Assembly: GCF_019047785.1 (NCBI RefSeq)
Contig: NZ_CP077290.1
Span: 1,674,001-1,738,000, forward strand
DNA: 64,000 bases
Reading direction: 5' to 3'
DNA from: Enterobacter cancerogenus
GTDB lineage: Bacteria; Pseudomonadota; Gammaproteobacteria; Enterobacterales; Enterobacteriaceae
Shown here: positions 1-10,290 of the stretch, piece after piece
Layout of the letters: every line of letters begins with the position of its first letter
Numbering within the stretch: the stretch's first letter is position 1
The notes under the pieces: model-generated
The model's database searches: none
Told to the model about the DNA's origin: nothing
What the model saw: the letters and a program-made list of their open reading frames with translations, nothing else
Program-made: the position numbers and the translations under genes

Positions 1-222
1 CCCATAAATATTGAAAATATAAAAAATTAAAATAGATCATTATTAATTATATAATTTATCTAATATAGATATAATACAAATTATTCAGACTTTCTTTTAT
101 CCCTCGCCCATGTTCTCCACCGCGCGGTCGGGCGCTAAAAACAAAAAGCCCACTTTAGTAAAACGCCCCTCCTCACTTTCAGGTAAACTTACCCTCTTTG
201 TTCCACAAACGTCAGGCATATC
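1..222. other. AT-rich leader upstream of hemB
   Basis: No gene is visible. The first 90 or so bases are very AT-rich, unlike the GC-rich coding sequence that follows, and a TATAAT hexamer lies at 70-75 that could be a -10 element for hemB. I could not match a convincing -35 to it. The gene that lies to the left is outside the window. Confidence 0.4.
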
Positions 223-1197
223 ATGACCGATTTAATTGCTCGTCCCCGTCGCCTGCGCAAGTCACCTGCACTGCGCGCTATGTTTGAAGAGACAACACTG
301 ACCTTAAACGATCTGGTGTTGCCGATTTTTGTTGAAGAAGAGATCGATGACTACAAAGCCATCGACGCTATGCCGGGCGTGATGCGCATTCCCGAAAAAC
401 ATCTGGCACGCGAGATCGAACGCATTGCCCGGGCGGGGATCCGCTCGGTAATGACCTTTGGGATCTCCCACCACACCGATGCTACCGGCAGCGATGCCTG
501 GAAAGAAGATGGCCTGGTTGCCCGTATGTCCCGCATCTGTAAGGACGCCGTGCCGGAGATGATCGTCATGTCCGACACCTGTTTCTGTGAATACACCTCT
601 CACGGCCACTGCGGCGTGCTGTGCGACCACGGCGTGGATAACGATGCAACCCTGTTGAACCTCGGTAAACAGGCGGTAGTGGCAGCCGCTGCGGGTGCAG
701 ACTTCATCGCGCCTTCCGCTGCGATGGACGGCCAGGTGCAGGCTATCCGCCAGGCGCTTGATGCCGCGGGCTTTACCGACACCGCCATCATGTCCTACTC
801 CACCAAATTTGCCTCGTCTTTCTATGGCCCGTTCCGTGAAGCAGCCGGTACCGCCCTGAAAGGCGATCGTAAAACCTACCAGATGAACCCGCTCAACCGT
901 CGCGAAGCGATCCGTGAATCGCTGCTCGACGAAGCGCAGGGCGCGGACTGCCTGATGGTCAAACCCGCTGGCGCGTACCTCGATATCCTGCGCGATATCC
1001 GCGAGCGCACCGAGCTGCCGCTGGGTGCCTATCAGGTCAGCGGCGAATACGCGATGATCAAGTTTGCCGCCCAGGCGGGTGCCATAGATGAAGAGAAAGT
1101 GATCCTGGAAAGCCTCGGCGCGATCAAACGCGCGGGCGCGGATCTGATCTTCAGCTATTTCGCGCTGGATCTGGCCGAGAAGAACATTCTGCGTTAA
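223..1197 (+). CDS. hemB: Delta-aminolevulinic acid dehydratase (porphobilinogen synthase)
   Basis: This cytoplasmic enzyme condenses two molecules of 5-aminolevulinate to porphobilinogen, the second committed step of haem synthesis. The 324-residue length equals that of E. coli HemB. The metal-binding cysteines are in place (C120, C122 and C130 within [11 protein letters not shown]), and the Schiff-base lysines lie in the [13 protein letters not shown] and [11 protein letters not shown] motifs. It is probably a single-gene transcription unit, since a strong hairpin follows at 1205-1228. In K-12 hemB lies beside tauD; here another gene (1313-3013) sits between the two. Identification is secure. 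Confidence 0.98.
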   Translation: MTDLIARPRRLRKSPALRAMFEETTLTLNDLVLPIFVEEEIDDYKAIDAMPGVMRIPEKHLAREIERIARAGIRSVMTFGISHHTDATGSDAWKEDGLVARMSRICKDAVPEMIVMSDTCFCEYTSHGHCGVLCDHGVDNDATLLNLGKQAVVAAAAGADFIAPSAAMDGQVQAIRQALDAAGFTDTAIMSYSTKFASSFYGPFREAAGTALKGDRKTYQMNPLNRREAIRESLLDEAQGADCLMVKPAGAYLDILRDIRERTELPLGAYQVSGEYAMIKFAAQAGAIDEEKVILESLGAIKRAGADLIFSYFALDLAEKNILR

Positions 1198-1204
1198 TCC
1201 TCAT

Positions 1205-1228
1205 CCCCTCTCCCTTCGGGGGGAGGGG
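1205..1228 (+). terminator. Perfect hairpin after hemB with TTCG loop
   Basis: Arms CCCCTCTCCC and GGGGGAGGGG pair over ten positions (one G-T) around a TTCG tetraloop, 7 bases after the hemB stop. No T-run follows, so it may act as an mRNA 3'-end stabiliser or a dispersed palindrome rather than a classical terminator. Confidence 0.5.
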
Positions 1229-1312
1229 GTGCTCGTCATAACGTCACCAAACTGCAATACCACCGACATCTCCCCCTTCTACTGTCTTTGCAAGACGGCA
1301 GGAGGAGTGACT

Positions 1313-3013
1313 ATGTTTAGTCTCGATAGCGTTCTCGATGACCTTTGGCCTCAGGCGAGGCCCGCACCCTGGCAAAAAAATCTCTTAAAAAAGCTGCTCT
1401 ACGAAGAAGAATTCCAGCAATTTGCCGCCGCCCATCGCCACTTGAAAGGGCTGGATATGGTGGAGCAGATTCTGGAGCATCTCGATATTCACTGCACCGT
1501 TTCAGCCCGCGACCTCGAACAGATCCCCGACCACGGTCCGCTCGTCATTATTGCAAATCACCCTACAGGCACCCTCGACGGGCTGGCGCTCATGTACGCC
1601 GTCTCCCGCGTGCGTCGTGATGTGAAAGTGGTAACCAACCGGCTGCTTACCCACCTTGAGCCGCTCGGCTCACTGTTCATCCCGGTCGATAACATCAACG
1701 GCAGAACGTCAAAGTCCTCGCTGATGCAGATGGAGCAGCATCTGCACAACGGCGGCGTACTGATTTTCTTCCCGGCAGGCGAAGTGTCGCGGCCAACGCG
1801 CAAAGGCATCCGCGATAAAAAATGGCATTCAGGCTTTATCAAACTGGCCGGTAAACTGCGTGCCCCGCTGTTGCCGATGCATATTCAGGCGCGCAACGGC
1901 CTTTTCTTCTATGCCAGCACGCTGGTCTCGCCCACCCTGTCGATGCTTTTGCTGATGCAGCAGATGTTCCGCCGCCGCCACAGCACGCTGCCAATCACAA
2001 TCGGCCAGCAGATTGCCTGGAGCCAGTGGTTTAGCGCCGGTCTTTCATCGCGTGAGATGGCCGAGCGATGCCGTCAGCACGTGATGCGTCTTGGCAAGGG
2101 CTTGCCGGGCGTTTTCAAAACCCAGTGCGCCATCGCCCGAGCGGAAGACCGGGCCACCCTGAAGCGCGCGCTGGCGCAGGCCGAATGTCTGGGGAAAACC
2201 AGCGATGGCAAAACCGTCTACCTGTGGCAGCGCAACGGCCAGGAGGAGGCACCAGTATTGCGTGAGCTGGGTCGTTTGCGGGAGATTGCGTTTCGCGCGG
2301 TCGACGAAGGCAGCGGTAAACGCCGCGACACCGACCGCTACGACGATGACTATCTGCATCTGATCCTCTGGGATGACGACGATCTTGAGATCGTCGGGGC
2401 GTACCGCTTTATGCCCACGGCGATGCAAATCGCTCAGCGCGGCGTGGAGGGACTCTACAGCCACAGCCTGTTCCACTATGACCAGCAGATGAAAGAGGTG
2501 CTGGAGCACGGCATCGAACTGGGGCGCAGCTTTATCCAGCCGCGCTACTGGGGACGGCGTGGCCTGGATTACCTGTGGTCGGGCATTGGTGCCTATCTGG
2601 CACGTTATCCGCACTACCGCTATCTTTTCGGGCCGGTCTCTATTTCTGGCGGGCTGCCGCCCGCCGCGCGGGATCTGTTGGTGGCGTTTTACCGGCTCTG
2701 GTTTCCGGCAAGCCACCCGCTCGCCGCCTCGCGCCAGCCTTATCCGGCATCGCTCCCGGACGTGCTCGCCCAGTTTGGCGGCGTGGATTACGCCGAGGAT
2801 CTGACCAGGCTGAAATCCCTGCTGGGTAACCTCGGGTGCGGCATTCCCCCGCTCTACAAACAGTATTCAGAGCTGTGCGAGCCCGGCGGCGTGCAGTTTA
2901 TCGATTTCGGCAGCGATCCGGCGTTCGGTCACTGCGTTGACGGGCTGGTGCTGGTGGATTTGTGCTATCTGAAGGCGAACCGTTATCAGCGCTATATCGC
3001 GGTGCACCTTTAG
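1313..3013 (+). CDS. olsF: Bifunctional acyltransferase/GNAT protein, OlsF-like ornithine lipid synthase
   Basis: The protein has 566 residues. The N-terminal half is a PlsC-like acyltransferase: NHPTGTLDG at 82-90 with the catalytic His83/Asp89 pair and FPAGE at 153-157. The C-terminal part (about 330-520) resembles the hemolysin-like GNAT acyltransferases (OlsB type; LRELGRLREIAFR followed by RYDDDYLHLILWD). OlsA-like plus OlsB-like domains in this order is the arrangement described for OlsF of Serratia, which makes ornithine lipids, phosphorus-free membrane lipids, at the inner membrane. The start was set at ATG 1313 because AGGAGG lies just upstream (about 1301); an in-frame ATG/GTG-type extension to 1229 has no such site. 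E. coli K-12 lacks this gene at this place. The substrate is inferred from domain order only. Confidence 0.75.
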   Translation: MFSLDSVLDDLWPQARPAPWQKNLLKKLLYEEEFQQFAAAHRHLKGLDMVEQILEHLDIHCTVSARDLEQIPDHGPLVIIANHPTGTLDGLALMYAVSRVRRDVKVVTNRLLTHLEPLGSLFIPVDNINGRTSKSSLMQMEQHLHNGGVLIFFPAGEVSRPTRKGIRDKKWHSGFIKLAGKLRAPLLPMHIQARNGLFFYASTLVSPTLSMLLLMQQMFRRRHSTLPITIGQQIAWSQWFSAGLSSREMAERCRQHVMRLGKGLPGVFKTQCAIARAEDRATLKRALAQAECLGKTSDGKTVYLWQRNGQEEAPVLRELGRLREIAFRAVDEGSGKRRDTDRYDDDYLHLILWDDDDLEIVGAYRFMPTAMQIAQRGVEGLYSHSLFHYDQQMKEVLEHGIELGRSFIQPRYWGRRGLDYLWSGIGAYLARYPHYRYLFGPVSISGGLPPAARDLLVAFYRLWFPASHPLAASRQPYPASLPDVLAQFGGVDYAEDLTRLKSLLGNLGCGIPPLYKQYSELCEPGGVQFIDFGSDPAFGHCVDGLVLVDLCYLKANRYQRYIAVHL

Positions 3014-3020
3014 CCCCGCT

Positions 3021-3090
3021 GCCCGGTAGCGCTACGCATACCGGGCCTGCAAGGAAACCCAGGCCGGGTAAGGCAACGCCGCCACCCGGC
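3021..3090. repeat. REP-like pair of palindromes (BIME-like)
   Basis: Two GC-rich imperfect palindromes of the GCCGGGTGGCGG...CCTTACCCGGC family lie head to head at 3021-3046 and 3063-3090, between the convergent 1313-3013 and 3115-3963 genes. Related single copies lie at 6666, 22167, 26206 and 33231. They may act as attenuators or mRNA stabilisers. Confidence 0.7.
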
Positions 3091-3114
3091 AAGAACGGTG
3101 TACAAGCGGCGGGG

Positions 3115-3963
3115 TCAAGGACGATAAAACGGCTTATCCCCCAGAATCGTCGCCCGGTGCATAATCCGCCGCTGTGGCAGATAATCCGCATTCGCATAGT
3201 GCTGGGTGACGCGGTTATCCCAGATAGCGAGGTCATTCTCCTGCCAGCGCCAGCGCACCTGAAACTCCGGTCTGGTGATGTGCGCGAACAGGAAGCTCAG
3301 CAGCGCCTCACTCTCCTTTTCGCTCACGTCAACGATGCGGGTGGTAAACCCTTCGTTCACGAACAGCGCCTGTTTGCCCGTTACCGGATGCGTGCGCACC
3401 ACCGGATGCAGCAGCGGCGGATGCTTCGCCACCGCCTCCTGCCAGCGCTGATGCTCCTCGTCGCTGTTCCGGTACTTGTACTCCTGGAAGGATTTTTTAA
3501 AATCATGTTCCGCCCGCAGCCCGCTCAGTAGCGCCCTGAACGGTGCTGAAAGCGCTTCAAAGGCGGCAATCCCACTGGCCCACAGCGTATCGCCCCCCGT
3601 TTCGGGCAGCTGCTTCGCCGCCAGAATCGCCCCGGCGGGCGGCGTCTCAATAAAGGTGACGTCGGTATGCCAGTTGTCATTATCCGGCGGATTATCGTTG
3701 TGGGTGTCCAGGACAATAATCTCCTCGACGCCTTCCGCATGCGGGTAAACCGGGTGGATATGCAGATCGCCGAAGCGCTGAGCCAGCGCCCGCTGCTGCT
3801 GGGGCGAGATCGCCTGCTCGCGCAGGAACACCACCTGATGGCGCAGAACCGCGTGGTAGAGCTGTTCAAACTGGTTATCGCTCAGCGGACGGGTCACGTC
3901 CAGGCCAGCGACCTGCGCCCCGATGTTTGGCCCCAGCGGGGTAATGATCAAACGTTCACTCAT
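3115..3963 (-). CDS. tauD: Taurine dioxygenase
   Basis: This Fe(II)/2-oxoglutarate-dependent dioxygenase hydroxylates taurine, which then breaks down to aminoacetaldehyde and sulfite that feeds cysteine synthesis. It has 282 residues, like E. coli TauD (283). The iron ligands are visible: H99 and D101 in NWHTD and H255 in TQHYA, with the 2-oxoglutarate-binding arginine near HRATI at the C terminus. It is the last gene of tauABCD and its ATG overlaps the end of tauC by 4 bases, indicating translational coupling. Expression under sulfate starvation (CysB/Cbl) is known for E. coli. Confidence 0.97.
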   Translation of the reverse strand: MSERLIITPLGPNIGAQVAGLDVTRPLSDNQFEQLYHAVLRHQVVFLREQAISPQQQRALAQRFGDLHIHPVYPHAEGVEEIIVLDTHNDNPPDNDNWHTDVTFIETPPAGAILAAKQLPETGGDTLWASGIAAFEALSAPFRALLSGLRAEHDFKKSFQEYKYRNSDEEHQRWQEAVAKHPPLLHPVVRTHPVTGKQALFVNEGFTTRIVDVSEKESEALLSFLFAHITRPEFQVRWRWQENDLAIWDNRVTQHYANADYLPQRRIMHRATILGDKPFYRP

Positions 3964-4787
3964 TGTATTTCTCCATGCCAGGGCGTCAGGCGGCGCTGTA
4001 ACGCACGCAGCCCCAGTTCTAATCCAAAGGCGATCGCGGCGATGACCGCAATCCCCGCCAGTACGACGTCAGTCGCCAGAAACTCACCCGCCGACTGCAC
4101 CATAAACCCAAGCCCGCGCGTGGCCGCGATAAGCTCTGCCGCCACCAGCGTGGACCAGCCGACGCCAAGACCAATGCGTAGCCCGGTTAATATCTCCGGC
4201 AGCGCGCCGGGTAAAATCACGAACAGCAGCACCTGAACGCGGCTGGCCCCGAGCGATTGCGCCGCGCGGATCCGCACCTGCTGGGCACTCTTCACTCCCG
4301 CCAGCGCCGACAGGGCAACCGGCGCAAAGATGGCGAGATAAATCAGCAGGATTTTGGACGTTTCACCAATGCCAAACCAAATCACCATCAGCGGCAAATA
4401 GGCCAGGGGCGGAACCGGGCGATAAAGCTCAATCAGCGGGTCGAGAATGCCGCGCACCGTCGGGCTTAGCCCCATGGCGATACCCACCGGCACGCCGATC
4501 AGCACCGCCGCCAGCAGCGCGACCAGAATGCGTGCCAGGCTGGCCCCTAAGTGTTGCCAGAGCGTCGCATCCATAAACCCCTGCGGCCCGGCGATGGTGA
4601 TCAGTTTTTCCAGCACCTGTCCCGGCGGCGGCAGGAACAGCGGGCTGATCCACTGCTGCGCCGCCACGGCCCACCACGCCACCAGCAGCACCAGCAGCGT
4701 GCCGACGCTCAGGGTGAGCTGATGTGAAAACGGCCAGCGCAACGCGAGGCGCGTGCGGCGCGCTTTTTCACTGAAAACGATGCTCAT
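3960..4787 (-). CDS. tauC: Taurine ABC transporter, permease
   Basis: Inner-membrane permease of the taurine importer, 275 residues with about six hydrophobic segments. The EAA-loop region reads [28 protein letters not shown], split around residues 180-205, where it contacts the TauB ATPase. Its start overlaps the tauB stop by 4 bases and its end overlaps tauD by 4 bases, so the four genes form one operon. The length matches E. coli TauC (275). Confidence 0.96.
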   Translation of the reverse strand: MSIVFSEKARRTRLALRWPFSHQLTLSVGTLLVLLVAWWAVAAQQWISPLFLPPPGQVLEKLITIAGPQGFMDATLWQHLGASLARILVALLAAVLIGVPVGIAMGLSPTVRGILDPLIELYRPVPPLAYLPLMVIWFGIGETSKILLIYLAIFAPVALSALAGVKSAQQVRIRAAQSLGASRVQVLLFVILPGALPEILTGLRIGLGVGWSTLVAAELIAATRGLGFMVQSAGEFLATDVVLAGIAVIAAIAFGLELGLRALQRRLTPWHGEIQ

Positions 4788-5551
4788 GAGAACGCCTCCC
4801 GCTGTTCAAACACGCGGCTCAGCACGTATTCACGTTTTTCGATAAACCGCGGATCGGACTTGATGCTGCGCACCGACTCCCCCGCCACGAAGCGGCGGGC
4901 AAAGTCGAGCGACAGGCGCTCCACCACTCGCCCCGGCCCCGGCGACAGCAGCACGAGGTGGGTCGCCATAAACACCGCTTCTTCGATATCGTGGGTGATC
5001 AGCAGGACCTGCTTACCGGTTTCATGCCACAGGCGTAAAAGCAGGGTCTGCATCTGCTCGCGGGTAAAGGCATCCAGCGCCCCGAACGGCTCGTCGAGCA
5101 GGAGCAGTTGTGGGCTGGCGGCTAAGGCTCTGGCAATGCCGACGCGCTGACGTTGGCCGCCAGACAGCTGCCAGATAAAGCGTTTTTCAGCGCCCTCAAG
5201 CCCGACTTTTTTCAACATCTCCCGCGCGGTGGCAAGGCGCTGTTCGCGCCCGACTCCCGCCAGCTGTAAACCGAACGCCACGTTTTCCTGAACGTTTCGC
5301 CAGGGAAGCAGGCCTTCATTCTGAAAGACCACGCCGCGCTCGGCGCCCGGCCCATCAACCTTTTTCCCTTCCAGGTGAATGCTGCCGCGCTGATAAGGGA
5401 CAAATCCGGCGATCAGGTTGAGCAGCGTGGTTTTCCCGCAGCCGGAGGGGCCGAGTACCACCAGCAGTTCACCGCCGTCCAGCGTCAGGTTAATCTCTTC
5501 CAGCGCCGGTTTGCCGCCGTAATCTGCAGACAGGTTCGTTATCGTCAGCAT
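4784..5551 (-). CDS. tauB: Taurine ABC transporter, ATP-binding subunit
   Basis: Cytoplasmic ATPase of the taurine importer, 255 residues as in E. coli. The Walker A motif is [11 protein letters not shown] (about 34-44), the signature is [15 protein letters not shown] (about 129-143) and Walker B is [12 protein letters not shown]. The gene lies 10 bases downstream of tauA and overlaps tauC by 4 bases. It belongs to the nitrate/sulfonate/taurine subgroup of ABC ATPases; the neighbours tauA, tauC and tauD settle the assignment to taurine rather than the ssu alkanesulfonate system. Confidence 0.96.
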   Translation of the reverse strand: MLTITNLSADYGGKPALEEINLTLDGGELLVVLGPSGCGKTTLLNLIAGFVPYQRGSIHLEGKKVDGPGAERGVVFQNEGLLPWRNVQENVAFGLQLAGVGREQRLATAREMLKKVGLEGAEKRFIWQLSGGQRQRVGIARALAASPQLLLLDEPFGALDAFTREQMQTLLLRLWHETGKQVLLITHDIEEAVFMATHLVLLSPGPGRVVERLSLDFARRFVAGESVRSIKSDPRFIEKREYVLSRVFEQREAFS

Positions 5552-5561
5552 GGCAGCCCCC

Positions 5562-6524
5562 TTATTTCACAAAGCGATCGGTCACGTACTGGCTGTAATC
5601 CGCGGCCACCGCAGGCACTTTGCCCTGCTCTTTCAGGAACGTTGCCGTGTCGACGATGGCTTTGTTCACCGGCCCGGTTAACTGCTGTACCTGCTGAGCG
5701 GGCGTGAGATAGGTATTGCCCTTCACCAGCCCCGGCACGTCAGCCTCCGGCACGCCGCTCAGGCGCGACAGTTTTTCCAGGTTAGCAGGCTCGCTCAGCC
5801 ACGCATTGGGATTGCTGATATAGGGCTGCTGCGCGTCGAGGGCGCTTTTAGCAAAGGCCTTCACCACCTCCGGGTGTTTTTCGGCGAAATCCTTACGCAC
5901 TACCCACACGTCGAGCGTGGGCGCGCCCCACTCACCGACTTTTGCGGAGTCCGTCAGAACGGTGCCGTCTTTTTCCAGCTCGTTCACGGCGGGCGCCCAG
6001 ACGTAGGCTCCGTCAATATCACCGCGCTGCCAGGCTGCAATAATGGCCGGCGGCTGGAGGTTGAGAATTTGCACCTGGCCCGGCTTAATGCCCCAGTGTT
6101 TAAGCGCCGCCAGCAGGCTGTAATGGGTGGTGGAGATAAACGGCACGGCGATGCGCTTGCCAATCAGATCCTCGGGTTTGGTGATGGTTTTTTTCACCAC
6201 CAGCGCTTCGGAGTTCCCGAGCTGCGAGGCCAGCAGGAAGACCTCAATCGGCACCTGCTGGCTGGCGGCCACGGCCAGCGGGCTGGAGCCGAGATTGCCA
6301 ATCTGCACGTCGCCGGAGGCTAACGCCCGGACGATGGCCGCTCCGCTGTCGAACTTGCGCCAGTCGACTTTCGCCCCGCTCTCTTTGGCAAAGGTGTTAT
6401 CGGCCTGCGCGACTTTCGCCGGCTCGGCAGAGGTTTGATACGCAACGGTGACCTCCACCGCCTGCGCCTGAAATGCCCACAGCGCCAGCGCGCCGAGTAG
6501 TGTGATCCGCGATGAAACTGCCAT
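5562..6524 (-). CDS. tauA: Taurine ABC transporter, periplasmic binding protein
   Basis: A periplasmic solute-binding protein of 320 residues with a cleavable signal peptide (about residues 1-22, ending AFQAQA before VEVTVAYQ). The body has the SsuA/TauA fold pattern ([29 protein letters not shown]). It is the first gene of the tau operon and delivers taurine to TauBC. The upstream region 6525-6640 is AT-rich and holds an inverted repeat at 6595-6613, a candidate regulatory site. Confidence 0.96.
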   Translation of the reverse strand: MAVSSRITLLGALALWAFQAQAVEVTVAYQTSAEPAKVAQADNTFAKESGAKVDWRKFDSGAAIVRALASGDVQIGNLGSSPLAVAASQQVPIEVFLLASQLGNSEALVVKKTITKPEDLIGKRIAVPFISTTHYSLLAALKHWGIKPGQVQILNLQPPAIIAAWQRGDIDGAYVWAPAVNELEKDGTVLTDSAKVGEWGAPTLDVWVVRKDFAEKHPEVVKAFAKSALDAQQPYISNPNAWLSEPANLEKLSRLSGVPEADVPGLVKGNTYLTPAQQVQQLTGPVNKAIVDTATFLKEQGKVPAVAADYSQYVTDRFVK

Positions 6525-6594
6525 AGTGCCTGCTCCCCTTGTTGTTATGGAGGCAGTATTTCCGGCGCAGGAATTTTGATAAAGGAATAAAAAA

Positions 6595-6613
6595 GAATCG
6601 CTAATGACGATTC
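6595..6613 (-). promoter_or_regulatory. Inverted repeat upstream of tauA
   Basis: GAATCG and CGATTC form perfect arms separated by 7 bases, about 70-90 bases upstream of the tauA start. On the tauA strand the repeat is followed by a T-rich stretch reading ATTCTTTTTTATTCC, which resembles the AT-rich sites bound by CysB/Cbl. On the plus strand it is followed by TTTTT, so a weak terminator for mmuM-side readthrough is the alternative. Confidence 0.3.
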
Positions 6614-6665
6614 GTTTTTAGATAAAAAGCGGGAAAGGATAGTTGGTTTTGTGCGGTTGTTTTGT

Positions 6666-6693
6666 GCCGGGTGGCGGCTACGCCTTACCCGGC
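6666..6693. repeat. REP-like palindrome
   Basis: A single GCCGGGTGGCGG-type imperfect palindrome ending TTACCCGGC, between tauA and the end of mmuM. It is the same family and nearly the same sequence as the copy at 33231-33258. Confidence 0.7.
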
Positions 6694-6700
6694 AAAGCAC

Positions 6701-7633
6701 TCAGCGCTGCGCGTTCAGCTCAGCGATGTCTTTCGGTGTGGTCCGACAGCAGCCGCCAATCAGCTTCGCGCCAGCTTCCAGCCACTGGGGCAGATACCCC
6801 GCCAGCGTCTCGCAGGCTTCACCGTGGTGATGCCAGGTTTTCGTCACCGCATCATAATGCTCCCCCGAGTTCGGGTAGACCACCAGCGGCAGCGCCGTCA
6901 GGCTGTTCAGGTGTTTCAGGGCCGCCGTGGTGTTTTCCAGCGCGATACAGTTAATCCCCAGCGCCACAATCTGCGGGTAATGACTCAGTGCAGAGACCAC
7001 CTCGCGCAGCGCCGTGCCGTCGCTCAGATGCTCGCTGTCACGCAGCGTAAACGAGAACCACGCCCGGGCGCGGGGATACTCTGCCAACAGTGATGCCAGC
7101 GCTTTAATCTCCGCAAAGGATGGCAGCGTTTCGCAGGCCAGCAAATCGGCACCCGCATCCAGCAAGGCTTCCACGCGCGGACGGTGGAACCGGGTAAATT
7201 CCTCAGCGCTACGCACGTAGTCACCGCGATACTCAGAACCATCCGCCAGGTATGCGCCGTACGGCCCCACGGACCCCGCCACCAGCAGCGTGCACGCGTT
7301 TGCGTTTTCGGCGAGATACGCTTCCCGCGCCTTACGCGCCAGCTCCACGCTTTTGCCGATCAGCACACGCGATTGCGCCTCGTCCAGCCCGCGCGCGGCA
7401 AAGCCCGCTGGCGTGGCCTGGTAGCTGGCGGTGATCGCCACCTGGGCACCGGCACGGTAGTAATCCAGATGCACCTCGCGGATTAGCTCCGGGTTTTCCA
7501 CCAGGACTTTGGCAGACCAGAGGCTGTCAGCCAGGTTACAACCGCGCGCTTCCAGCTGTGTTGCCATCGCGCCATCGAGCACCACGTAAGGCTGCGTTTC
7601 AAGGAGGGCGGTGAGCGGATTATTCTGCGACAT
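6701..7633 (-). CDS. mmuM: Homocysteine S-methyltransferase
   Basis: This cytoplasmic zinc enzyme transfers a methyl group from S-methylmethionine (or S-adenosylmethionine) to homocysteine, giving methionine. It has 310 residues, as E. coli MmuM. The zinc ligands are the cysteine in GINCIALE and the pair C295-C296 in GGCCRTTP; the N terminus has the DGAMATQLE motif of the family. Its start lies 14 bases inside the end of mmuP, so the two are co-translated in the order mmuP-mmuM and share the MetJ operator upstream of mmuP. Confidence 0.96.
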   Translation of the reverse strand: MSQNNPLTALLETQPYVVLDGAMATQLEARGCNLADSLWSAKVLVENPELIREVHLDYYRAGAQVAITASYQATPAGFAARGLDEAQSRVLIGKSVELARKAREAYLAENANACTLLVAGSVGPYGAYLADGSEYRGDYVRSAEEFTRFHRPRVEALLDAGADLLACETLPSFAEIKALASLLAEYPRARAWFSFTLRDSEHLSDGTALREVVSALSHYPQIVALGINCIALENTTAALKHLNSLTALPLVVYPNSGEHYDAVTKTWHHHGEACETLAGYLPQWLEAGAKLIGGCCRTTPKDIAELNAQR

Positions 7634-9017
7634 GTTCAGGCTCCTGCGTCGTCGTTTTTTGGGTCAGATAGTACGCACCATAACACAGGGCGACAAACGG
7701 CAGCCCGCAGTAAAGGGCAATTCTCTGGCTCGCGTCAAACGCCAGGCCGATACAGGCCACCACGCACAGAATAAAGCCCAGCACCGGCACCAGCGGATAC
7801 CACGGCGCGCGGTACTGCAGCGCCGAGAGCGGCTGGCCGGACTGCAGGTGACGACGACGAAAGACGAAGTGCGAGGCGCAGATGCTGATCCACACCGCCA
7901 CCACCGCAAACCCGGAAATTGCCGAGAGTGCGACAAACACCGTGTCCGGGGCCACCACGCTTGAAAAGAGCGCCAGCACGCCGCCGAGCATCGACACGGA
8001 GAGCGCCGTCAGCGGCACGCCGTTTTTATTAACGCGGGCAAAGCAGCGCGGCAGGGTTTTCTCGTTGGACAGCGACCACAGCATGCGCCCGGATGCATAC
8101 AGCCCCGAGTTGGCCGCCGAGAGGATCGCCGTCAGGATCACAAAGTTAAAGATATCCGCGGCATAGGGAATACCGACTTTTTCAAACACCAGCACGAACG
8201 GGCTTTTTTCCACGCCGGCCTGCTGCATTGGGATCAGCGCTGCCAGTACAAATACGGTGCCGATAAAGAAAATGATCAGCCGGGCGATGGTGGTACGGAT
8301 CGCCACCGGAATGACCCGGTGCGGATCCTCGGTCTCCCCTGCCGCAATGCCAATCAGCTCCGTTCCCGAGAAGGCGAAATTCACCGCCACCATGGTCATC
8401 AGGATCGGCAGGCCGCCGTGCGGGAACCAGCCTTCAGCGGTGATATTGCTCAGGCCTGGCGCGGGTGAGCCGTCCTGCATCGGGATAAACCCGAAGATGG
8501 CCGCGCCGCCGAGGATAATAAAGGCGATGATGGTGATGACTTTAACCAGCGAGAACCAGAACTCCCCTTCGGCAAAGAAGCGCGTCGAAATAACGTTGAG
8601 GCCGAAAATCACCGCGCAGAACACCACGCACCACGCCCAGACGGGAACCTGCGGGAACCAGTACTGCATGCAGAATCCGGCGGCGGTAAAGCTCGATCCG
8701 AGCGCCACCGTCCAGGTGAGCCAGTAGAGCCACGCCACGGTATACCCCGTCGCCGGGCCAAGATAGCGGGCGGCATAGACGTGAAACGCGCCGGTTTCCG
8801 GCATCGCCACCGAGAGTTCGCCGAGGCACTGCATCACCAGCCAGACCACCAGCGCGCCGATCAGGTACGCCAGCAGCGTGCCCGCCGCCCCGGTTGTAGA
8901 AATGATGTAGCCCGTATTGAAAAATAACCCTGTACCAATCACGCCGCCCAGCGAGAGCATAATCAGGTGGCGCGTTTTCATGGTGCGCTTAAGCTGTCCG
9001 TTTTGTTCTGTTTGCAT
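7620..9017 (-). CDS. mmuP: S-methylmethionine permease
   Basis: An amino acid/polyamine/organocation permease of 465 residues with about 12 membrane segments. The N terminus carries the family motif [23 protein letters not shown] ([13 protein letters not shown]). It imports S-methylmethionine for MmuM. The start at 9017 (MQTEQNGQ) was preferred to an upstream in-frame ATG at 9041 because AGAAGG lies 4-5 bases before it and because the longer form would run into the MetJ repeats. The coupling to mmuM matches K-12, but here the pair sits next to tau rather than beside the CP4-6 prophage. Confidence 0.93.
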   Translation of the reverse strand: MQTEQNGQLKRTMKTRHLIMLSLGGVIGTGLFFNTGYIISTTGAAGTLLAYLIGALVVWLVMQCLGELSVAMPETGAFHVYAARYLGPATGYTVAWLYWLTWTVALGSSFTAAGFCMQYWFPQVPVWAWCVVFCAVIFGLNVISTRFFAEGEFWFSLVKVITIIAFIILGGAAIFGFIPMQDGSPAPGLSNITAEGWFPHGGLPILMTMVAVNFAFSGTELIGIAAGETEDPHRVIPVAIRTTIARLIIFFIGTVFVLAALIPMQQAGVEKSPFVLVFEKVGIPYAADIFNFVILTAILSAANSGLYASGRMLWSLSNEKTLPRCFARVNKNGVPLTALSVSMLGGVLALFSSVVAPDTVFVALSAISGFAVVAVWISICASHFVFRRRHLQSGQPLSALQYRAPWYPLVPVLGFILCVVACIGLAFDASQRIALYCGLPFVALCYGAYYLTQKTTTQEPEHVAE

Positions 9018-9027
9018 ATTACCTTCT

Positions 9028-9051
9028 AAACGTATGGACATCTAAACATCC
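9028..9051 (-). promoter_or_regulatory. MetJ operator of mmuPM (three tandem met boxes)
   Basis: Read on the mmuP strand, the octamers are GGATGTTT, AGATGTCC and ATACGTTT, matching the met box AGACGTCT at 5, 6 and 6 of 8 positions. They are exactly adjacent, as MetJ dimers require, and lie just upstream of the ribosome-binding site. MetJ control of mmuPM is known in E. coli, so repression by methionine/SAM is expected. Confidence 0.75.
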
Positions 9052-9254
9052 AAAGAAGGTGTGTTATACCGCGATTGTTAACAAAAAGCTAGACGACACG
9101 CCGCAACCGGGCGCGCCGGGCGCTGAGTCGGGGATGGGTGGTGAGGATCACGTAAAGGATGGGACGCCAGGCCATAAGCACCTCCGCAGGCAGTTACTGA
9201 CAGTATGGCGCGGCTGGCTGGCAGCTGCGGTCAGACGAAAGTGCGAGAGCGTCT

Positions 9255-10163
9255 TTACCAGCTAAACCCCCTGCACGCCTCGCGCAAGCGAATCAAAAAC
9301 TGTCGGGCGTTGGTGGTCATCGCCGATTTCTGCGACCACACCGCGCAATACTGTGCCGACGGCAGCTGGGTGATCGGCAGCGCCACCAGCTTATCTTCAA
9401 GCTGCAGCGGCTGACACATCGCCCGGGCCACGACCGTCAGATAGTCTGCGTTGATGACCATATTTAACCCGGTGATGACGGAATCCGTGCGCAGCGGGGT
9501 GACGTCGACCTGACGATAAAAATGGCTAAGTTCATTCTGCAGCTGCTGGTAGTAGCCCATGGTCGACTCCGGCAGCAGCCATTTGGCCTGACGTAGCGCC
9601 ATCAACTCGCGAGCCTCCGCCAGCGGATGCCCCTTGCGCGCGACGATGCAAAACGGTGAGGTAAACAGCGGCTCGATCATCACCCCTTCCGGCGGTGCCA
9701 TCGGATCGACTGAGCCAATAGCGATATCAATTTCACCGCTGCGCACGCCGGGCAGCAGCGAGGACAGCTGCCCCTCTTTGGCCGTCAGTAACACCTGGGG
9801 CAGCGTCTCCTTAAAAGCATCGGCCACGCCCGGAAACACCGTCAGAGCAATGAGTGACGAGAATCCCACGGTCAGCCGCCCGTGTGTGAAATGGTTAATC
9901 TGTTCCACCTCATCGGCCGCGCGGCGCAACTCTTCCAGCACCCACTCCGCACGCCGGGAAAACGCCATTCCCGCCTCGGTAAGCGTGATGCCCTCTTTGC
10001 TGCGCAATAAAAGTTGTGTGCCTAAAGTTTGCTCAAGCTCACGCAATGTTCGGCTCAATCCGGGCTGAGAGACGCCCAGCTCCCGCGCCGCCGAACGAAT
10101 ACTGCCACTGCGCGCGACCTGACGAAAGGCCAGAAGATGGCCGAGTTTTGGCAGATAGTTCAT
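9255..10163 (-). CDS. LysR-family transcriptional regulator, AbgR/TdcA-like
   Basis: 302 residues with an N-terminal winged helix-turn-helix (about 16-41, SGSIRSAARELGVSQPGLSRTL) and a periplasmic-binding-protein-like effector domain from about residue 95. Length and pattern resemble AbgR, which controls p-aminobenzoyl-glutamate use in E. coli. It is divergent from the transporter-amidohydrolase pair starting at 10291, with a 127-base gap, the standard layout for a LysR regulator and its target. I infer that it activates those genes in response to an N-acyl amino acid type substrate; the ligand cannot be read from the sequence. Confidence 0.85.
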   Translation of the reverse strand: MNYLPKLGHLLAFRQVARSGSIRSAARELGVSQPGLSRTLRELEQTLGTQLLLRSKEGITLTEAGMAFSRRAEWVLEELRRAADEVEQINHFTHGRLTVGFSSLIALTVFPGVADAFKETLPQVLLTAKEGQLSSLLPGVRSGEIDIAIGSVDPMAPPEGVMIEPLFTSPFCIVARKGHPLAEARELMALRQAKWLLPESTMGYYQQLQNELSHFYRQVDVTPLRTDSVITGLNMVINADYLTVVARAMCQPLQLEDKLVALPITQLPSAQYCAVWSQKSAMTTNARQFLIRLREACRGFSW

Positions 10164-10290
10164 CCCTCACCCTATAACAAAAAAGCATCACCTATAGAAA
10201 AATTATATCTTCCCGCCCCTCCGGTAAACCCCTAGATTCAGGATGCACACAACACCTTTCATCGCACTCTGACGCCAGGCGGAAAAAAAT

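Noticed and set aside
2045..2716. A 223-codon minus-strand frame opposite the olsF-like gene
   Set aside because: The plus-strand reading has two enzymatic domains with motifs and a ribosome-binding site; this one has none.
9052..9254. Gap between mmuP and the LysR gene examined for a small gene or RNA
   Set aside because: Short frames there lack start sites, and I saw no terminator-capped RNA structure.
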